A stretch of 26,175 bases of DNA from Chersky-806 sp036502405 (GCA_036502405.1 DASXYP010000039.1:1-26175), one strand, 5' to 3'; positions 12,616-20,373 are shown, counted from the first letter of the stretch. The notes: generated by a model not told the origin, from the letters alone. A program made the numbers and translations.

Positions 12616-13437
12616 TCAGCCGTCGTAGAAGAAGGGGTCGTGCAACCCGACCAGCGCGCGTGAGCGATCGTCGACGGCACGCGCGATCGCCTCGTCGGAC
12701 AGCTGGTTGGCGCGGTCGGTCGTCCGGAGCCGCTGCGCGATGTCGCGCCGGCCGTAGTGCACCTGGAGGAAGAAGCGCCCCCTCCCACCGTCGACCGCCG
12801 GCAGGCCCCGATGCCAGGCATCGGAGACGAAGAGCGCGACGTCCCCGGCCCGGGCCGTGACGTGCACCGCCGGTCGACCGTCGTAGGTGAGGTCCGGGTC
12901 GAACATCGCGTCGAACGGGGCCAACCGGCCCGAGCGATGGCTCCCCGGGACGATCGCCGTGGGCCCGTCCGCCTCCGAGCAGTCCTGCAGGAGGAGGTGC
13001 GCGGCCACGGCGAAGACGGGGTAGGGGATCCGGTCGTCCCAGGGGACGCCCTCGGGCCGGGGCACGTGGGGGCCGGCGTCGCAGTGCCATGGTCCGCCCC
13101 CGAAGTCGGGCGGGTTGCGCCACGCGGTGTTCGCGATCACGTGGCAGTCCTCGCCGAGGAGCGGCTCGATCGCCTCGAGGATGCGGAGGTGGCCCACCGC
13201 GGCCTGGCAGGCGGCGCTGCGGTTGAGCATCTCGTACCGGAACTCGTCCTTGTCGGTGCGCGAGCGCTCTGCGGCGGTGATCGCGAACACCGCCTCGATC
13301 TCGGCCGCGAGCGCGGCCACCTCGTCCGGGTCGAGCACGGCGGGGAGCAGCGCCCAGCCGTCCCGCTCGAGCTGGACGCTGGCCTGGGGTGCGTCGCCCT
13401 CGCGCACGGTCAGGTTCTTGAGGACCCGGTGGATCAT
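12616..13437 (-). CDS. phytanoyl-CoA dioxygenase (PhyH) family protein
   Basis: A 273-aa Fe(II)/2-oxoglutarate-dependent oxygenase. The metal-binding facial triad is visible as His118-x-Asp120 in PWHCD and His209 in DAWHRGLP; Arg219 or Arg221 (GGRGRFF) would bind the 2-oxoglutarate carboxylate. The PGSHRSG motif at about 164-170 is typical of PhyH proteins. The family hydroxylates a wide range of small molecules, including acyl-CoAs, phosphonates and secondary metabolites, so the substrate is open. The ATG at 13435-13437 has GAGGGGAG just upstream. It is the last gene of a five-gene minus-strand operon, 15 nt after the amidotransferase gene, and is followed by a hairpin. Confidence 0.88.
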   Translation of the reverse strand: MIHRVLKNLTVREGDAPQASVQLERDGWALLPAVLDPDEVAALAAEIEAVFAITAAERSRTDKDEFRYEMLNRSAACQAAVGHLRILEAIEPLLGEDCHVIANTAWRNPPDFGGGPWHCDAGPHVPRPEGVPWDDRIPYPVFAVAAHLLLQDCSEADGPTAIVPGSHRSGRLAPFDAMFDPDLTYDGRPAVHVTARAGDVALFVSDAWHRGLPAVDGGRGRFFLQVHYGRRDIAQRLRTTDRANQLSDEAIARAVDDRSRALVGLHDPFFYDG

Positions 13438-13452
13438 GGTGTCTCCCCTCGG

Positions 13453-14172
13453 TCAGCGTCCGGTGGCATCGGCGAAGAAGCGCTCGATCCACCCCGCGAC
13501 GGTGGCGCGGTCGAGCGGGCGGTCGAGCGACGCGCGTGCCGCCGCGACCCGGCCGGCGCCGATCAGCTCGACCCGCCCCGCGAGCAGGTGGTCGGCGAGC
13601 GGCGCCACGAACTCGGGATGCGGCTGGAGCGTCCACGCGCGGGCGCCGACCCGGAACCCTGCGACCGGGCACCCACCGTCTGCCTCCCGCGCGAGCAGGG
13701 TGGCGTCGCTCGGAAGGTCGACCACCTGGTCCTGGTGGCTGGCGAGCAGGGTCACCCGCGGCGGCGCGGGCTCCATCCAGTCCGGCGGCCCGACCAGCTC
13801 GTAGTCGTGCGCGCCGACCTGCCAGCCGTCTGCGGCGCGGGTGACCGTCGCGCAGAGCGCCTGGGCGAGCAGCTGGTGGCCGAAGCAGACCCCGACGTAC
13901 GGCACCTCGGCGGCGAGGATGTCGCGCAGCAGCGTCTCGGCGTCGGCGCGCCAGGACAGGTCGTCGTAGGTCGACGAACGGCTCGGCCCGCAGAGCCATC
14001 CGTCGCATTCGCGCACCGAATCGGGAAACCGTCCCTCGTCGAGGTCGTAGCGGACCAGCTCGATGTCACGGCCCGCGAGGAGGTCGGCGAACAGCTCGGG
14101 GTAGTCACCGGCGAGGTGGACGCTCTTCGGATCGACGTGGCCGACCATGAGCAGCCCGACTCGGGTCCCCAC
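13453..14172 (-). CDS. class I glutamine amidotransferase family protein
   Basis: A 239-aa stand-alone class I GATase domain. GVCFGHQ provides the nucleophile Cys96; QPHPEF provides His185 and Glu187, completing the Cys-His-Glu triad. Free-standing members of this family resemble the GMP-synthase-type glutaminase domain and hydrolyse glutamine or gamma-glutamyl bonds, or transfer ammonia to a partner. No synthetase partner is in the operon, which makes gamma-glutamyl hydrolysis an attractive guess. The GTG at 14170-14172 was chosen: it begins directly at the first strand (TRVGLLMVGHV) and lies 6 nt after the stop of the SsuD-like gene. It is the fourth gene of the operon. Confidence 0.87.
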   Translation of the reverse strand: MGTRVGLLMVGHVDPKSVHLAGDYPELFADLLAGRDIELVRYDLDEGRFPDSVRECDGWLCGPSRSSTYDDLSWRADAETLLRDILAAEVPYVGVCFGHQLLAQALCATVTRAADGWQVGAHDYELVGPPDWMEPAPPRVTLLASHQDQVVDLPSDATLLAREADGGCPVAGFRVGARAWTLQPHPEFVAPLADHLLAGRVELIGAGRVAAARASLDRPLDRATVAGWIERFFADATGR

Positions 14173-14178
14173 GGCGCG

Positions 14179-15288
14179 CTACCGGAACGAGAACACGGGC
14201 GCCGGCCCGCGCTCGACCTCGGCGAGCAACCCTCGCTCGCGCAGCACGGGCATCACGCCTTCGCCGAACCAGTAGGCCTCCTCGAGGTGGGGGTACCCGG
14301 AGAGGATGAACTCCTCGAAGCCGAGCCCCTGGTACTCGACGATGCGGTCCGCGACCTCTTCGTACGAGCCGACGAGCGCGGTGCCGACCCCGCCGCGCAC
14401 CAGTCCGATGCCGGCCCAGACGTTGGGGTGCACCGTGAGGCGCTCCGGGTCACCGCCGTGGAGCTCGGCCATGCGCCGTTGCCCGACGGACTGCGTCGCC
14501 GCGAAGTCGCGCTGCGCGGCCTCGATCGCTCCGGGGTCCATGCCGGCGAGCAGCTGATCGGCGACCGCCCAGGCCTCGGCCGCAGTCGGACGGGCGATCA
14601 CGTGGAAGCGGATCCCGAAGCGCAGGCTCCGGCCCACGGTGCTCGCCAGCTCCCGCATCCGCTCCACCCGCTCGGCGACCATCGCCGGCGGCTCGCCCCA
14701 GGCGAGGTACACGTCCACCTGGTTCGCCGCGACCTGCTCGGCGGCCGGCGAGGCCCCGCCGAAGTAGATCTCCGGGATCGGGTCGGGCCGGTCCCGGGTT
14801 GTGGCGTCGGTGACCTCGTAGTGCCGGCCGCGGAACGTGAACGGCGTCCCGCTCCACGCACCGCGGACGATCTCCAGGAACTCCTCGGTCTGGGCGTACC
14901 GGGTGTCCTTGTCGTCGTGGACGCCGAAGCGGGCGAGCTCCGCGGGCTCGGCGCCGGTGACGATGTTCACCAGCAGGCGGCCGCCGGAGAGACGTTGGTA
15001 CGTCGACGCCATCTGCGCCGCCAGCGTGGGGGTCAGCAGCGCGGGCCGGAACGCGACCAGGAACCGGATCCGTCGGGTCAGCGCGAGCAAGGACGCGGTC
15101 GCGAGCCACGCGTCCTCGCAGCCCGTGCCGCAGGGGGTGAGCATCGCGTCGTAGCCGAGGTGGTCGCAGGCCTGGGCCACCTGGGCGAGGTAGGCGAGGT
15201 CCGGGGCGCGGGGGCTCGCGTTGGGCGCGGTCGGCAGCACGTCGCGCGCGTCGCCTCCCGTCGGGAGGAACCAGTGGATCTTGAGCAC
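14179..15288 (-). CDS. ssuD: SsuD-type alkanesulfonate monooxygenase (LLM family)
   Basis: A 369-aa flavin-dependent monooxygenase very similar along its length to FMNH2-dependent alkanesulfonate monooxygenase SsuD, which splits sulfonates into aldehyde and sulfite. Shared landmarks are HWFLPTGGD near the start, TPCGTGCEDAWLATAS (51-66), FLVAFRP, RLSGGRLLVNIVTG (99-112), YFGGASPAAEQVAANQVD, YLAWGEPP, FGIRFHVIARPT and near the end the SsuD hallmark GLVRGGVGTALVGSYEEV with LSGYPHLEEAYWFGE. The open frame extends far upstream, but GTG 15286-15288 is the start because GGGAGGA lies 8 nt before it and the protein then begins like SsuD. No SsuE reductase or sulfonate ABC transporter is nearby, so a related substrate (sulfone, other organosulfur, N- or phosphonate compound) is possible. 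Third gene of the operon, preceded by a large hairpin. Confidence 0.85.
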   Translation of the reverse strand: MLKIHWFLPTGGDARDVLPTAPNASPRAPDLAYLAQVAQACDHLGYDAMLTPCGTGCEDAWLATASLLALTRRIRFLVAFRPALLTPTLAAQMASTYQRLSGGRLLVNIVTGAEPAELARFGVHDDKDTRYAQTEEFLEIVRGAWSGTPFTFRGRHYEVTDATTRDRPDPIPEIYFGGASPAAEQVAANQVDVYLAWGEPPAMVAERVERMRELASTVGRSLRFGIRFHVIARPTAAEAWAVADQLLAGMDPGAIEAAQRDFAATQSVGQRRMAELHGGDPERLTVHPNVWAGIGLVRGGVGTALVGSYEEVADRIVEYQGLGFEEFILSGYPHLEEAYWFGEGVMPVLRERGLLAEVERGPAPVFSFR

Positions 15289-15315
15289 GACGACATCCTC
15301 CCACTCGTTCGACTC

Positions 15316-15365
15316 GTTTCGGGGCGCTTCACGGTCGCCAGAGCGACGGTGAGACGCCCCGAAAC
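15316..15365 (-). terminator. Long intra-operon hairpin (attenuator or terminator)
   Basis: GTTTCGGGGCG (15316-15326) pairs perfectly with CGCCCCGAAAC (15355-15365). The intervening 28 nt continue the stem with only two mismatches and one wobble, to a CAGA loop (15339-15342), giving a stem of about 23 base pairs. It starts 34 nt past the stop of the ThDP gene on the minus strand and ends 27 nt before the SsuD-like start. There is no U-tract, so it may act as a partial terminator, RNA-stability element or operator. Confidence 0.6.
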
Positions 15366-15398
15366 CAGCGAGGGGGAGGCCGGACCGGGGCGGACCGG

Positions 15399-16955
15399 TC
15401 AGAAGCCGGAGGGGAGGACGGCCTCGATGAGATGGGGACCGGGTTCGGCGATCGCCCGTTCGAGGTCGCGGGTCATCGCCTCGCTGTCCTCCGGACGCGT
15501 CGCGGGGACGCCCATGCCCCGGGCCAGCGCGACGAAGTCGAGGTCGGGCCGGGTGAGGTCGAGCATGCTGAGCGCGGTCGGACCGGGCGTCTCCACCCCG
15601 ACCCGGCTGAGCTCCAGGTTGAGGATGGCGTAGGAGCGGTTCGCGAAGACGATCGTCGTCACGTCGAGCCCTTCGCGGGCCTGGGTCCAGAGCGCCTGCA
15701 GGGTGTACATCGCACTGCCGTCGGCCTCGAGGTTCACCACCGGGCGGTCCGGGCACGCGATCGCGGCGCCGGTCGCGAGGGGCATGCCCATCCCGATCGC
15801 GCCGCCCGTGAGCGTGAGCCAGTCGTGCCGGGGCGAGCCCGCGGTCGCGCCGGCGGCCCAGAGCCCTCCGGTCTGGGCCTCGTCCGCGACGATCGCACCC
15901 TCCGGCAGCAGCGCGCCGAGCGCGTCGGCGATGGTGGCGCCGGTGATCGGGCCGGTCGGGCGGTCGGGCCGGTGCGCGGCTTGCAGGGCCGGGTCGGCCG
16001 TCGCCGCACCGACTGCGTCCGCGACCTGCTCGAGCGCGGCTTCCGCGTCGTCCGGTCCGTGCGCGAGGACGTGCACCTCGCAGTCCTCGGGGACGAGCGA
16101 GCTCGGCTTCTCGGGGTACGCGAAGAAGGACGCCGGCGCCTTGGTGTCGACGAGGACGAGGTGGCGGACCCCGGCGAGCTGGGCGGTCGCGAACTCCGCG
16201 AGGTAGCCGAGACGGTCGAGCGGGGGGAGTCCCGCGCCGCGCTGGAGCCGGCTCGGGAACGTCTCCCCGATGACCTTGGCGCCGGTGGCCGCCGCGATCC
16301 GGGCGGCCGCGACCAGCCCCCGCTCGCGCAGCGCCGAGCCACCGACGAGGAAGATCACCGGCTCGCCGGACTGCAGCGCCTTGGCGACGACGGCGACGGC
16401 CTCGTCCGGGACCGGGGTCCGCTCCGGGAGCGGGCGCGCGGGCACCGGGGCCGCGCCCTCGAGCCAGGAGACGTCGGCAGGAAGGACGAGGGTCGCCACG
16501 TGGCCCGGGGGGCGGCGCGCCGCAACGACCGCGTCGGCGGCGTCGCCGGCCACGTCCTCGGACCGGCGGGAGGTCCGCAGCCAGCCCGACACGTTGCTCG
16601 CGAGCGCGTCGATGTCCGAGTCGAGCGGCGCGTCGTACTGGTGGTGGTAGGTGGCGTGGTCCCCGACGATGTTGACGATCGGCGTGCGCGCCCGCCGCGC
16701 GTTGTGCAGGTTGGCGATGCCGTTGCCCAGGCCGGGGCCGAGGTGGAGCAGCGTCGCGGCCGGGCGGTCGGCCATGCGCCCGTAGCCGTCGGCCGCGCCG
16801 GTGACGACGCCCTCGAACAGCGCGAGCACCGCGCGCATGCGCGGCTCGTCGTCGAGCGCGGCGACGAAGTGCATCTCGGACGTGCCCGGGTTCGCGAAGC
16901 AGACGTCGACGCCGGAGTCGACCAGGGTGCGGATCAGTGCGTGTGCGCCGTTCAT
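15399..16955 (-). CDS. thiamine-diphosphate-dependent acetolactate synthase/benzoylformate decarboxylase-like enzyme
   Basis: A 518-aa ThDP enzyme with the three-domain order of the acetolactate synthase superfamily. The PYR domain has FANPGTSEMHFV (20-31) and the catalytic glutamate Glu48 in LFEGVVTGAADGYGRM. The middle domain is about 185-325. The PP domain has the cofactor motif, here EADGS (Asp412) and, 27 residues later, AN (Asn439) in VFANRSYAIL; the canonical GDG-NN reads ADG-AN, but both metal ligands remain. No carboxyltransferase or regulatory subunit is present, and the sequence looks more like the benzoylformate/phosphonopyruvate-decarboxylase side of the family than biosynthetic IlvB. 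It would decarboxylate a 2-oxoacid or join C2 units in the cytoplasm. Its ATG overlaps the TGA of the GlcD-like gene (ATGA) and GGGAG is placed before it. Substrate is unknown. Confidence 0.85.
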   Translation of the reverse strand: MNGAHALIRTLVDSGVDVCFANPGTSEMHFVAALDDEPRMRAVLALFEGVVTGAADGYGRMADRPAATLLHLGPGLGNGIANLHNARRARTPIVNIVGDHATYHHQYDAPLDSDIDALASNVSGWLRTSRRSEDVAGDAADAVVAARRPPGHVATLVLPADVSWLEGAAPVPARPLPERTPVPDEAVAVVAKALQSGEPVIFLVGGSALRERGLVAAARIAAATGAKVIGETFPSRLQRGAGLPPLDRLGYLAEFATAQLAGVRHLVLVDTKAPASFFAYPEKPSSLVPEDCEVHVLAHGPDDAEAALEQVADAVGAATADPALQAAHRPDRPTGPITGATIADALGALLPEGAIVADEAQTGGLWAAGATAGSPRHDWLTLTGGAIGMGMPLATGAAIACPDRPVVNLEADGSAMYTLQALWTQAREGLDVTTIVFANRSYAILNLELSRVGVETPGPTALSMLDLTRPDLDFVALARGMGVPATRPEDSEAMTRDLERAIAEPGPHLIEAVLPSGF

Positions 16956-18352
16956 GGTTCGTCTCCCGCGTCGAAGATCGTCCCCGGGTTCAGGATCCCG
17001 GCCGGGTCGAACGCCGCCTTGATCCGGCGCATCAGGTCGATCTTCACCGGGTCCTCGAGCTCGAGGAAGTAGCGGCGCTTGGCCTCGCCGATGCCGTGCT
17101 CGCCCGAGATCGCCCCACCGAGCGCCATCCCGATCCGGAAGAGCTCGCGCGTGACCCGGTAGCGGACCTCGGGATCGGCCTGGAAGATCGACAGGTGGAC
17201 GTTGCCGTCGCCCGCGTGGCCGCAGCCCGCGATCCAGGATCCGTTCGCCGCGGCCAGCTCGCTGACCTTGGCCATGAACTCAGCGATCGATGCGCGCGGG
17301 ACCACGACGTCGACGATGTCGTCCGAGTGGTTGGCCTTGGCGACCCAGAAGGACTTCTCGCGCGCGTCGATGAGCTGCGTCGCCGCGTTCGCCGGCAGGA
17401 CGTAGACGTCGATCGCTCCGAGCTCGGCGAGCTGCTCGGCCAGGGACGCGACGTCCTCGTCGAGCCGGTCCGGGTGACGGTGCTCCATCATCACCACGAG
17501 GTAGGCGAGCGCCTGTTCCTGGACGTCCTGGGGGATGCCGAGGTCGAGCCCGACGAACGCGGTCGTCGCCGCGAGCGTGATCGTGTCGATGTACTCGAGG
17601 ATCAGGGGCCCGATGCCGCTGGCGACGATCTTCGGGATCGCGTGCGTGATCTGCTCGAGCGCGGCGAACGGCGCCAGCACCGTCGCCTGGTGGTGCAGCC
17701 GCGGGTAGAGCTTCAGCGTCGCCTCGGTCACGAGCGCGAGGGTGCCTTCCGAGCCGATGATCAGCTGCGTGAGGTCGTAGCCGGTCGTCGCCTTGACGAA
17801 CTTGCCGCCGGTGCGCACCACCTCACCCGAGGCGAGGACGGCCTCGAGGCCGAGCACCTGGTGGCGGGTCACGCCGTACTTCACCGCACGCATGCCGCCC
17901 GCGTTCGTCGCGACGTTCCCGCCGAGGCTCGCGCTGTACTCACCCGGGAAGACCGGATAGATCAGGTCGTGGGCCGCGGTCACCTCGTCGAGCTGGTCGA
18001 GGGTCACGCCGGGTTCGACGACCGCGACATGGTTCTCGGTGTCGATCTCGAGCACGCGGTTCATCCGCTCGAACGACACGACGACCGCGTCCGGGTTCGG
18101 CACGCACGCGCCCGAGAGCCCGGTGCCGGTCCCGCGGGCGGTGACCGGCACCCGGTGCTCGTTCGCGATGCGCAGGACCGCCGCGACCTCGGCGGTGTCC
18201 GCCGGGCGCACGACCACCGCGGGGCGCCGGCCCGGGACGGTCAGCGCCTCGTCGTGCCAGTACTCCTCGGGGATCGCGTCGCCGGCCAGGACGTGCGCCG
18301 GATCCATGACCGTCGCCAGCAGGTCCGCGATGTCCGTCGTCGTGCGCGCCAT
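16952..18352 (-). CDS. FAD-linked oxidase, GlcD/D-lactate dehydrogenase-like
   Basis: A 466-aa flavoprotein of the vanillyl-alcohol-oxidase-type fold that oxidises 2-hydroxyacids (D-lactate, glycolate, D-2-hydroxyglutarate). The FAD-binding domain shows VTARGTGTGLSGACVP (70-85), VEPGVTLDQLD, the pair GGNVATNAGGMRAVKYG (144-160) and GSEGTLALVTEATLKLYP. The C-terminal substrate domain shows GHAGDGNVHLSIF (about 378-390) with metal/substrate histidines and SGEHGIGEAKRR (about 416), the hallmark of this family. Length is normal. It is the first gene of the operon. The ATG at 18350-18352 is preceded by GGGGGTGAG, and TAGGCT (18374-18379) gives a short leader. It is divergent from the J-domain gene. 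Coupled to a ThDP decarboxylase, it could make the 2-oxoacid that the next enzyme uses; this is inference. Confidence 0.9.
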   Translation of the reverse strand: MARTTTDIADLLATVMDPAHVLAGDAIPEEYWHDEALTVPGRRPAVVVRPADTAEVAAVLRIANEHRVPVTARGTGTGLSGACVPNPDAVVVSFERMNRVLEIDTENHVAVVEPGVTLDQLDEVTAAHDLIYPVFPGEYSASLGGNVATNAGGMRAVKYGVTRHQVLGLEAVLASGEVVRTGGKFVKATTGYDLTQLIIGSEGTLALVTEATLKLYPRLHHQATVLAPFAALEQITHAIPKIVASGIGPLILEYIDTITLAATTAFVGLDLGIPQDVQEQALAYLVVMMEHRHPDRLDEDVASLAEQLAELGAIDVYVLPANAATQLIDAREKSFWVAKANHSDDIVDVVVPRASIAEFMAKVSELAAANGSWIAGCGHAGDGNVHLSIFQADPEVRYRVTRELFRIGMALGGAISGEHGIGEAKRRYFLELEDPVKIDLMRRIKAAFDPAGILNPGTIFDAGDEP

Positions 18353-18373
18353 CTCACCCCCGGGTCGAATCCG

Positions 18374-18379
18374 AGCCTA
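18374..18379 (-). promoter_or_regulatory. -10 box of the five-gene operon
   Basis: TAGGCT on the minus strand, 21 nt upstream of the GlcD-like ATG, leaving a leader of about 14 nt that includes the GGGGGTGAG ribosome binding site. Confidence 0.45.
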
Positions 18380-18435
18380 GGACCCACGCTCACCCGTCCG
18401 TTCGGCCGCTCCTCCGGTCCCGCCCGCGGCTGTCG

Positions 18436-18470
18436 GTTGCAGATCGGTCGTGGTGCGACGGATTCGCAAC
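18436..18470. promoter_or_regulatory. Candidate operator dyad in the divergent gap
   Basis: The two 15-nt arms, starting GTTGC at 18436 and ending GCAAC at 18470, match at 12 of 15 positions around a TGGTG centre. It lies about 60 nt upstream of the operon -10 box and 68 nt upstream of the J-domain start, so it could serve either promoter. Confidence 0.35.
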
Positions 18471-18537
18471 AAACGGACGTGAGGGGATGCGACGGGCCGC
18501 ACTTCGGATCCCGTGAGCCGCGTGCGAGCATGGCGAC

Positions 18538-19134
18538 GTGGACGTGGTCACCGCTCGATCCGTGCTGGGCGTGGAGCCGGACGCCCCCTGGCCGGACGTG
18601 CGCGCCGCCTACCTGCGCATGGTGCGCGAGCACCATCCCGACACGGCCGAGGACGCGGCCGACGCGGGGGTCCGGACGATCCGCACCGCGGAGATCACGA
18701 GCGCCTACTCGACGCTGGTGGCGAACCGGCCGGTCCCGGCGCCGCCCGGTCCGCCGTCCTTCGCCCCGAAGGTCACCGACGAGACGCTGACCGACGCGCT
18801 CGACGGGACCCGGAGGGTCCTCCTCGCGGCGGAGCTCGACGATGCGTTCATCGCTCTGCTCGAGGTCGCGCACCTGGTGGGGGTGGTGTCCTACGTGGAT
18901 CGGCAGAGCGGCGTGCTCGAGGCGATCGTGACCGCGGCGCCCGGCGAGGCGACGTCCCTCCTGATCTTCCTGGAGCCGGGCGCGGACGACGGGGTCACCG
19001 AGGCGTTCGTCGGGGTCGAGCCGCTCGGCGGTCACGCACCCGCGTCACTCGACGCGCTCGTCGACCGGATCGCCGAGCTCCTCGCGCAGCCCCGTCCGCC
19101 CGTCCCCGACGCGGACACCTTCGGCCACGGCTAG
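18538..19134 (+). CDS. J-domain (DnaJ-like) protein
   Basis: A 198-aa protein. Residues about 3-55 are a J domain: a helix with VLGVEPDAPWPDVRAAYLRMV, then the diagnostic HPD at 33-35 (REHHPDTAEDA), then a second helix ending EITSAYSTLVANR. J domains stimulate the ATPase of Hsp70 (DnaK). The zinc-finger and substrate-binding parts of true DnaJ are missing, so this is a type III J protein. The C-terminal about 130 residues form a separate alpha/beta domain (RRVLLAAELDDAFIALLEVA, VVSYVDRQSGVLEAIVT) that I do not recognise. The GTG at 18538 begins the domain directly; there is no obvious ribosome binding site, so a leaderless mRNA is possible. Divergent from the operon promoter. Confidence 0.78.
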   Translation: MDVVTARSVLGVEPDAPWPDVRAAYLRMVREHHPDTAEDAADAGVRTIRTAEITSAYSTLVANRPVPAPPGPPSFAPKVTDETLTDALDGTRRVLLAAELDDAFIALLEVAHLVGVVSYVDRQSGVLEAIVTAAPGEATSLLIFLEPGADDGVTEAFVGVEPLGGHAPASLDALVDRIAELLAQPRPPVPDADTFGHG

Positions 19135-19153
19135 TGGTGCCCAGGTGGTGTCC

Positions 19154-19159
19154 TAACCT
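19154..19159 (+). promoter_or_regulatory. -10 box upstream of the 370-aa protein
   Basis: TAACCT matches TANNNT and lies 32 nt before the GTG at 19192, leaving a leader of about 25 nt that includes GGAGG (19182-19186). Confidence 0.4.
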
Positions 19160-19191
19160 CCCGGAGCCCACCCGCACGCTTGGAGGTCCCC

Positions 19192-20304
19192 GTGCCCGTC
19201 CCGCTCGACGAGTATCCGATCCATCAGGCGCCGCTGTCGATGCAGTACGTCACCACGAGTGACCGGAACGCGTACGACCGGTGCTACTTCAACGCCCACG
19301 ACCGCACCGGGGACCTGTTCCTCATCACCGGGCTCGGGATCTACCCGAACCTCGGGGTCATCGACGCGTACGCGACGCTGCGCCGGGGCGACCGCCAGCT
19401 CGCGGTGCGCATCTCGGACGCGCTCGACGACGAGCGGCTCAACCAGCGCGTCGGCCCGTACCGGCTCGAGGTCGTCGAGCCGCTCGAGAAGATCCGGCTG
19501 GTGTGCGAGGCCCGCGCGCAGGGCCTCGCGTTCGATCTGACCTGGGAGGGCTCGTTCCCCGCGGTCGAGGAGCCCCGGCACGTCTGGCGCCAGAACGGTC
19601 GCATCACGCTCGACGCGTGCCGGTTCGCGCAGGTCGGAACGTGGTCGGGGTCGATCGAGGCCGGCGGCGAGACGATCGCGGTCGACCCGACGACCTGGGT
19701 CGGCACCCGCGACCGGTCGTGGGGGATCCGGCCGGTCGGCGAGCCGGAGCCGCCCGGGCGCGGGGCCGAGGAGCCGATCGACGGGTTCTGGTGGACGTAC
19801 GTCCCGTTGCGCTTCGACGACTACGCGATCGTGATCATCCTGCAGGAGGAGCCGGACGGGCACCGGATCATGAACGAGGCCGTGCGCGTCTGGCCCGCGT
19901 CCGCCGGGCGCTCGCCGGAGCAGCTCGGCTGGCCCGAGATCGACATCCACTACCGGTCGGGGTCGCGTCACCCGGTCGGCGCGACGATCCGGCTCATGGA
20001 GCGGGGCGGCAAGCCGCTGACGCTCGAGGTCGAGACCCTCGGCTACACCGCGTTGAACAGCGGCGCGGGCTACGGCGGCGACCCCGACTGGAGCCACGGG
20101 CAGTGGAAGGGCCGCGGCTTCCTCGAGGGCGCGGTCTACGACATGACCGACCCCGCGGTCCTCGGTCGGGTGCCGTTCGGCGTCGTCGACCACGTCGCCC
20201 GGGCGACGCTGGACGGTGACGAGGGCTTCGGCCTGTTCGAGCACGCGACGTTCGGTCGCCACGACCCGTCCGGCTTCAGCGGCTGGGAGTCCCAGGCCCC
20301 GTAG
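19192..20304 (+). CDS. conserved protein of unknown function (370 aa)
   Basis: A 370-aa protein without signal peptide or membrane segment. It is rich in beta strands and aromatic residues: FLITGLGIYPNLGVIDAYAT, FDLTWEGSFPAVEEPRHVW, TTWVGTRDRSWGIRPVG, IDGFWWTYVPLRFDDYAIVI and, near the C-terminus, GWESQAP. The repeated pattern WVGTRDRSWG ... FWW recalls lipocalin-like AttH/CrtC-type carotenoid hydratase-related proteins and uncharacterised actinobacterial proteins found beside lipid and steroid genes; I would not go further than that. GTG 19192 was chosen over TTG 19180 because GGAGG ends 5 nt before it. It converges with an acyl-CoA dehydrogenase gene, a hairpin lying between them. Function is unknown; a role in handling a hydrophobic molecule is a guess. 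Confidence 0.72.
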   Translation: MPVPLDEYPIHQAPLSMQYVTTSDRNAYDRCYFNAHDRTGDLFLITGLGIYPNLGVIDAYATLRRGDRQLAVRISDALDDERLNQRVGPYRLEVVEPLEKIRLVCEARAQGLAFDLTWEGSFPAVEEPRHVWRQNGRITLDACRFAQVGTWSGSIEAGGETIAVDPTTWVGTRDRSWGIRPVGEPEPPGRGAEEPIDGFWWTYVPLRFDDYAIVIILQEEPDGHRIMNEAVRVWPASAGRSPEQLGWPEIDIHYRSGSRHPVGATIRLMERGGKPLTLEVETLGYTALNSGAGYGGDPDWSHGQWKGRGFLEGAVYDMTDPAVLGRVPFGVVDHVARATLDGDEGFGLFEHATFGRHDPSGFSGWESQAP

Positions 20305-20316
20305 CTCCCCGCCGTC

Positions 20317-20353
20317 TGTCCGAATGTGGCGCACCGTGCGCCGGATTCGGACA
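20317..20353. terminator. Bidirectional terminator hairpin between convergent genes
   Basis: TGTCCGAAT (20317-20325) pairs perfectly with ATTCGGACA (20345-20353). Inside it GGCGCA (20328-20333) pairs with TGCGCC (20337-20342), loop CCG. The stem is about 16 bp with one mismatch and one wobble. It lies 12 nt past one stop codon and 20 nt past the other, so it serves both strands. No T-tract. Confidence 0.75.
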
Positions 20354-20373
20354 AGCAGGGGGACGTCGGAGGG

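Noticed and set aside
11275..12663. A 462-aa plus-strand frame over the secreted-protein gene and the intergenic region
   Set aside because: Val/Arg/Gly-rich antisense of Asn/Thr codons; no ribosome binding site and no domain.
12757..15633. A 958-aa plus-strand open frame across three operon genes
   Set aside because: It crosses several genes with clear catalytic motifs on the other strand; its own composition is low-complexity Arg/Gly/Asp/Val.
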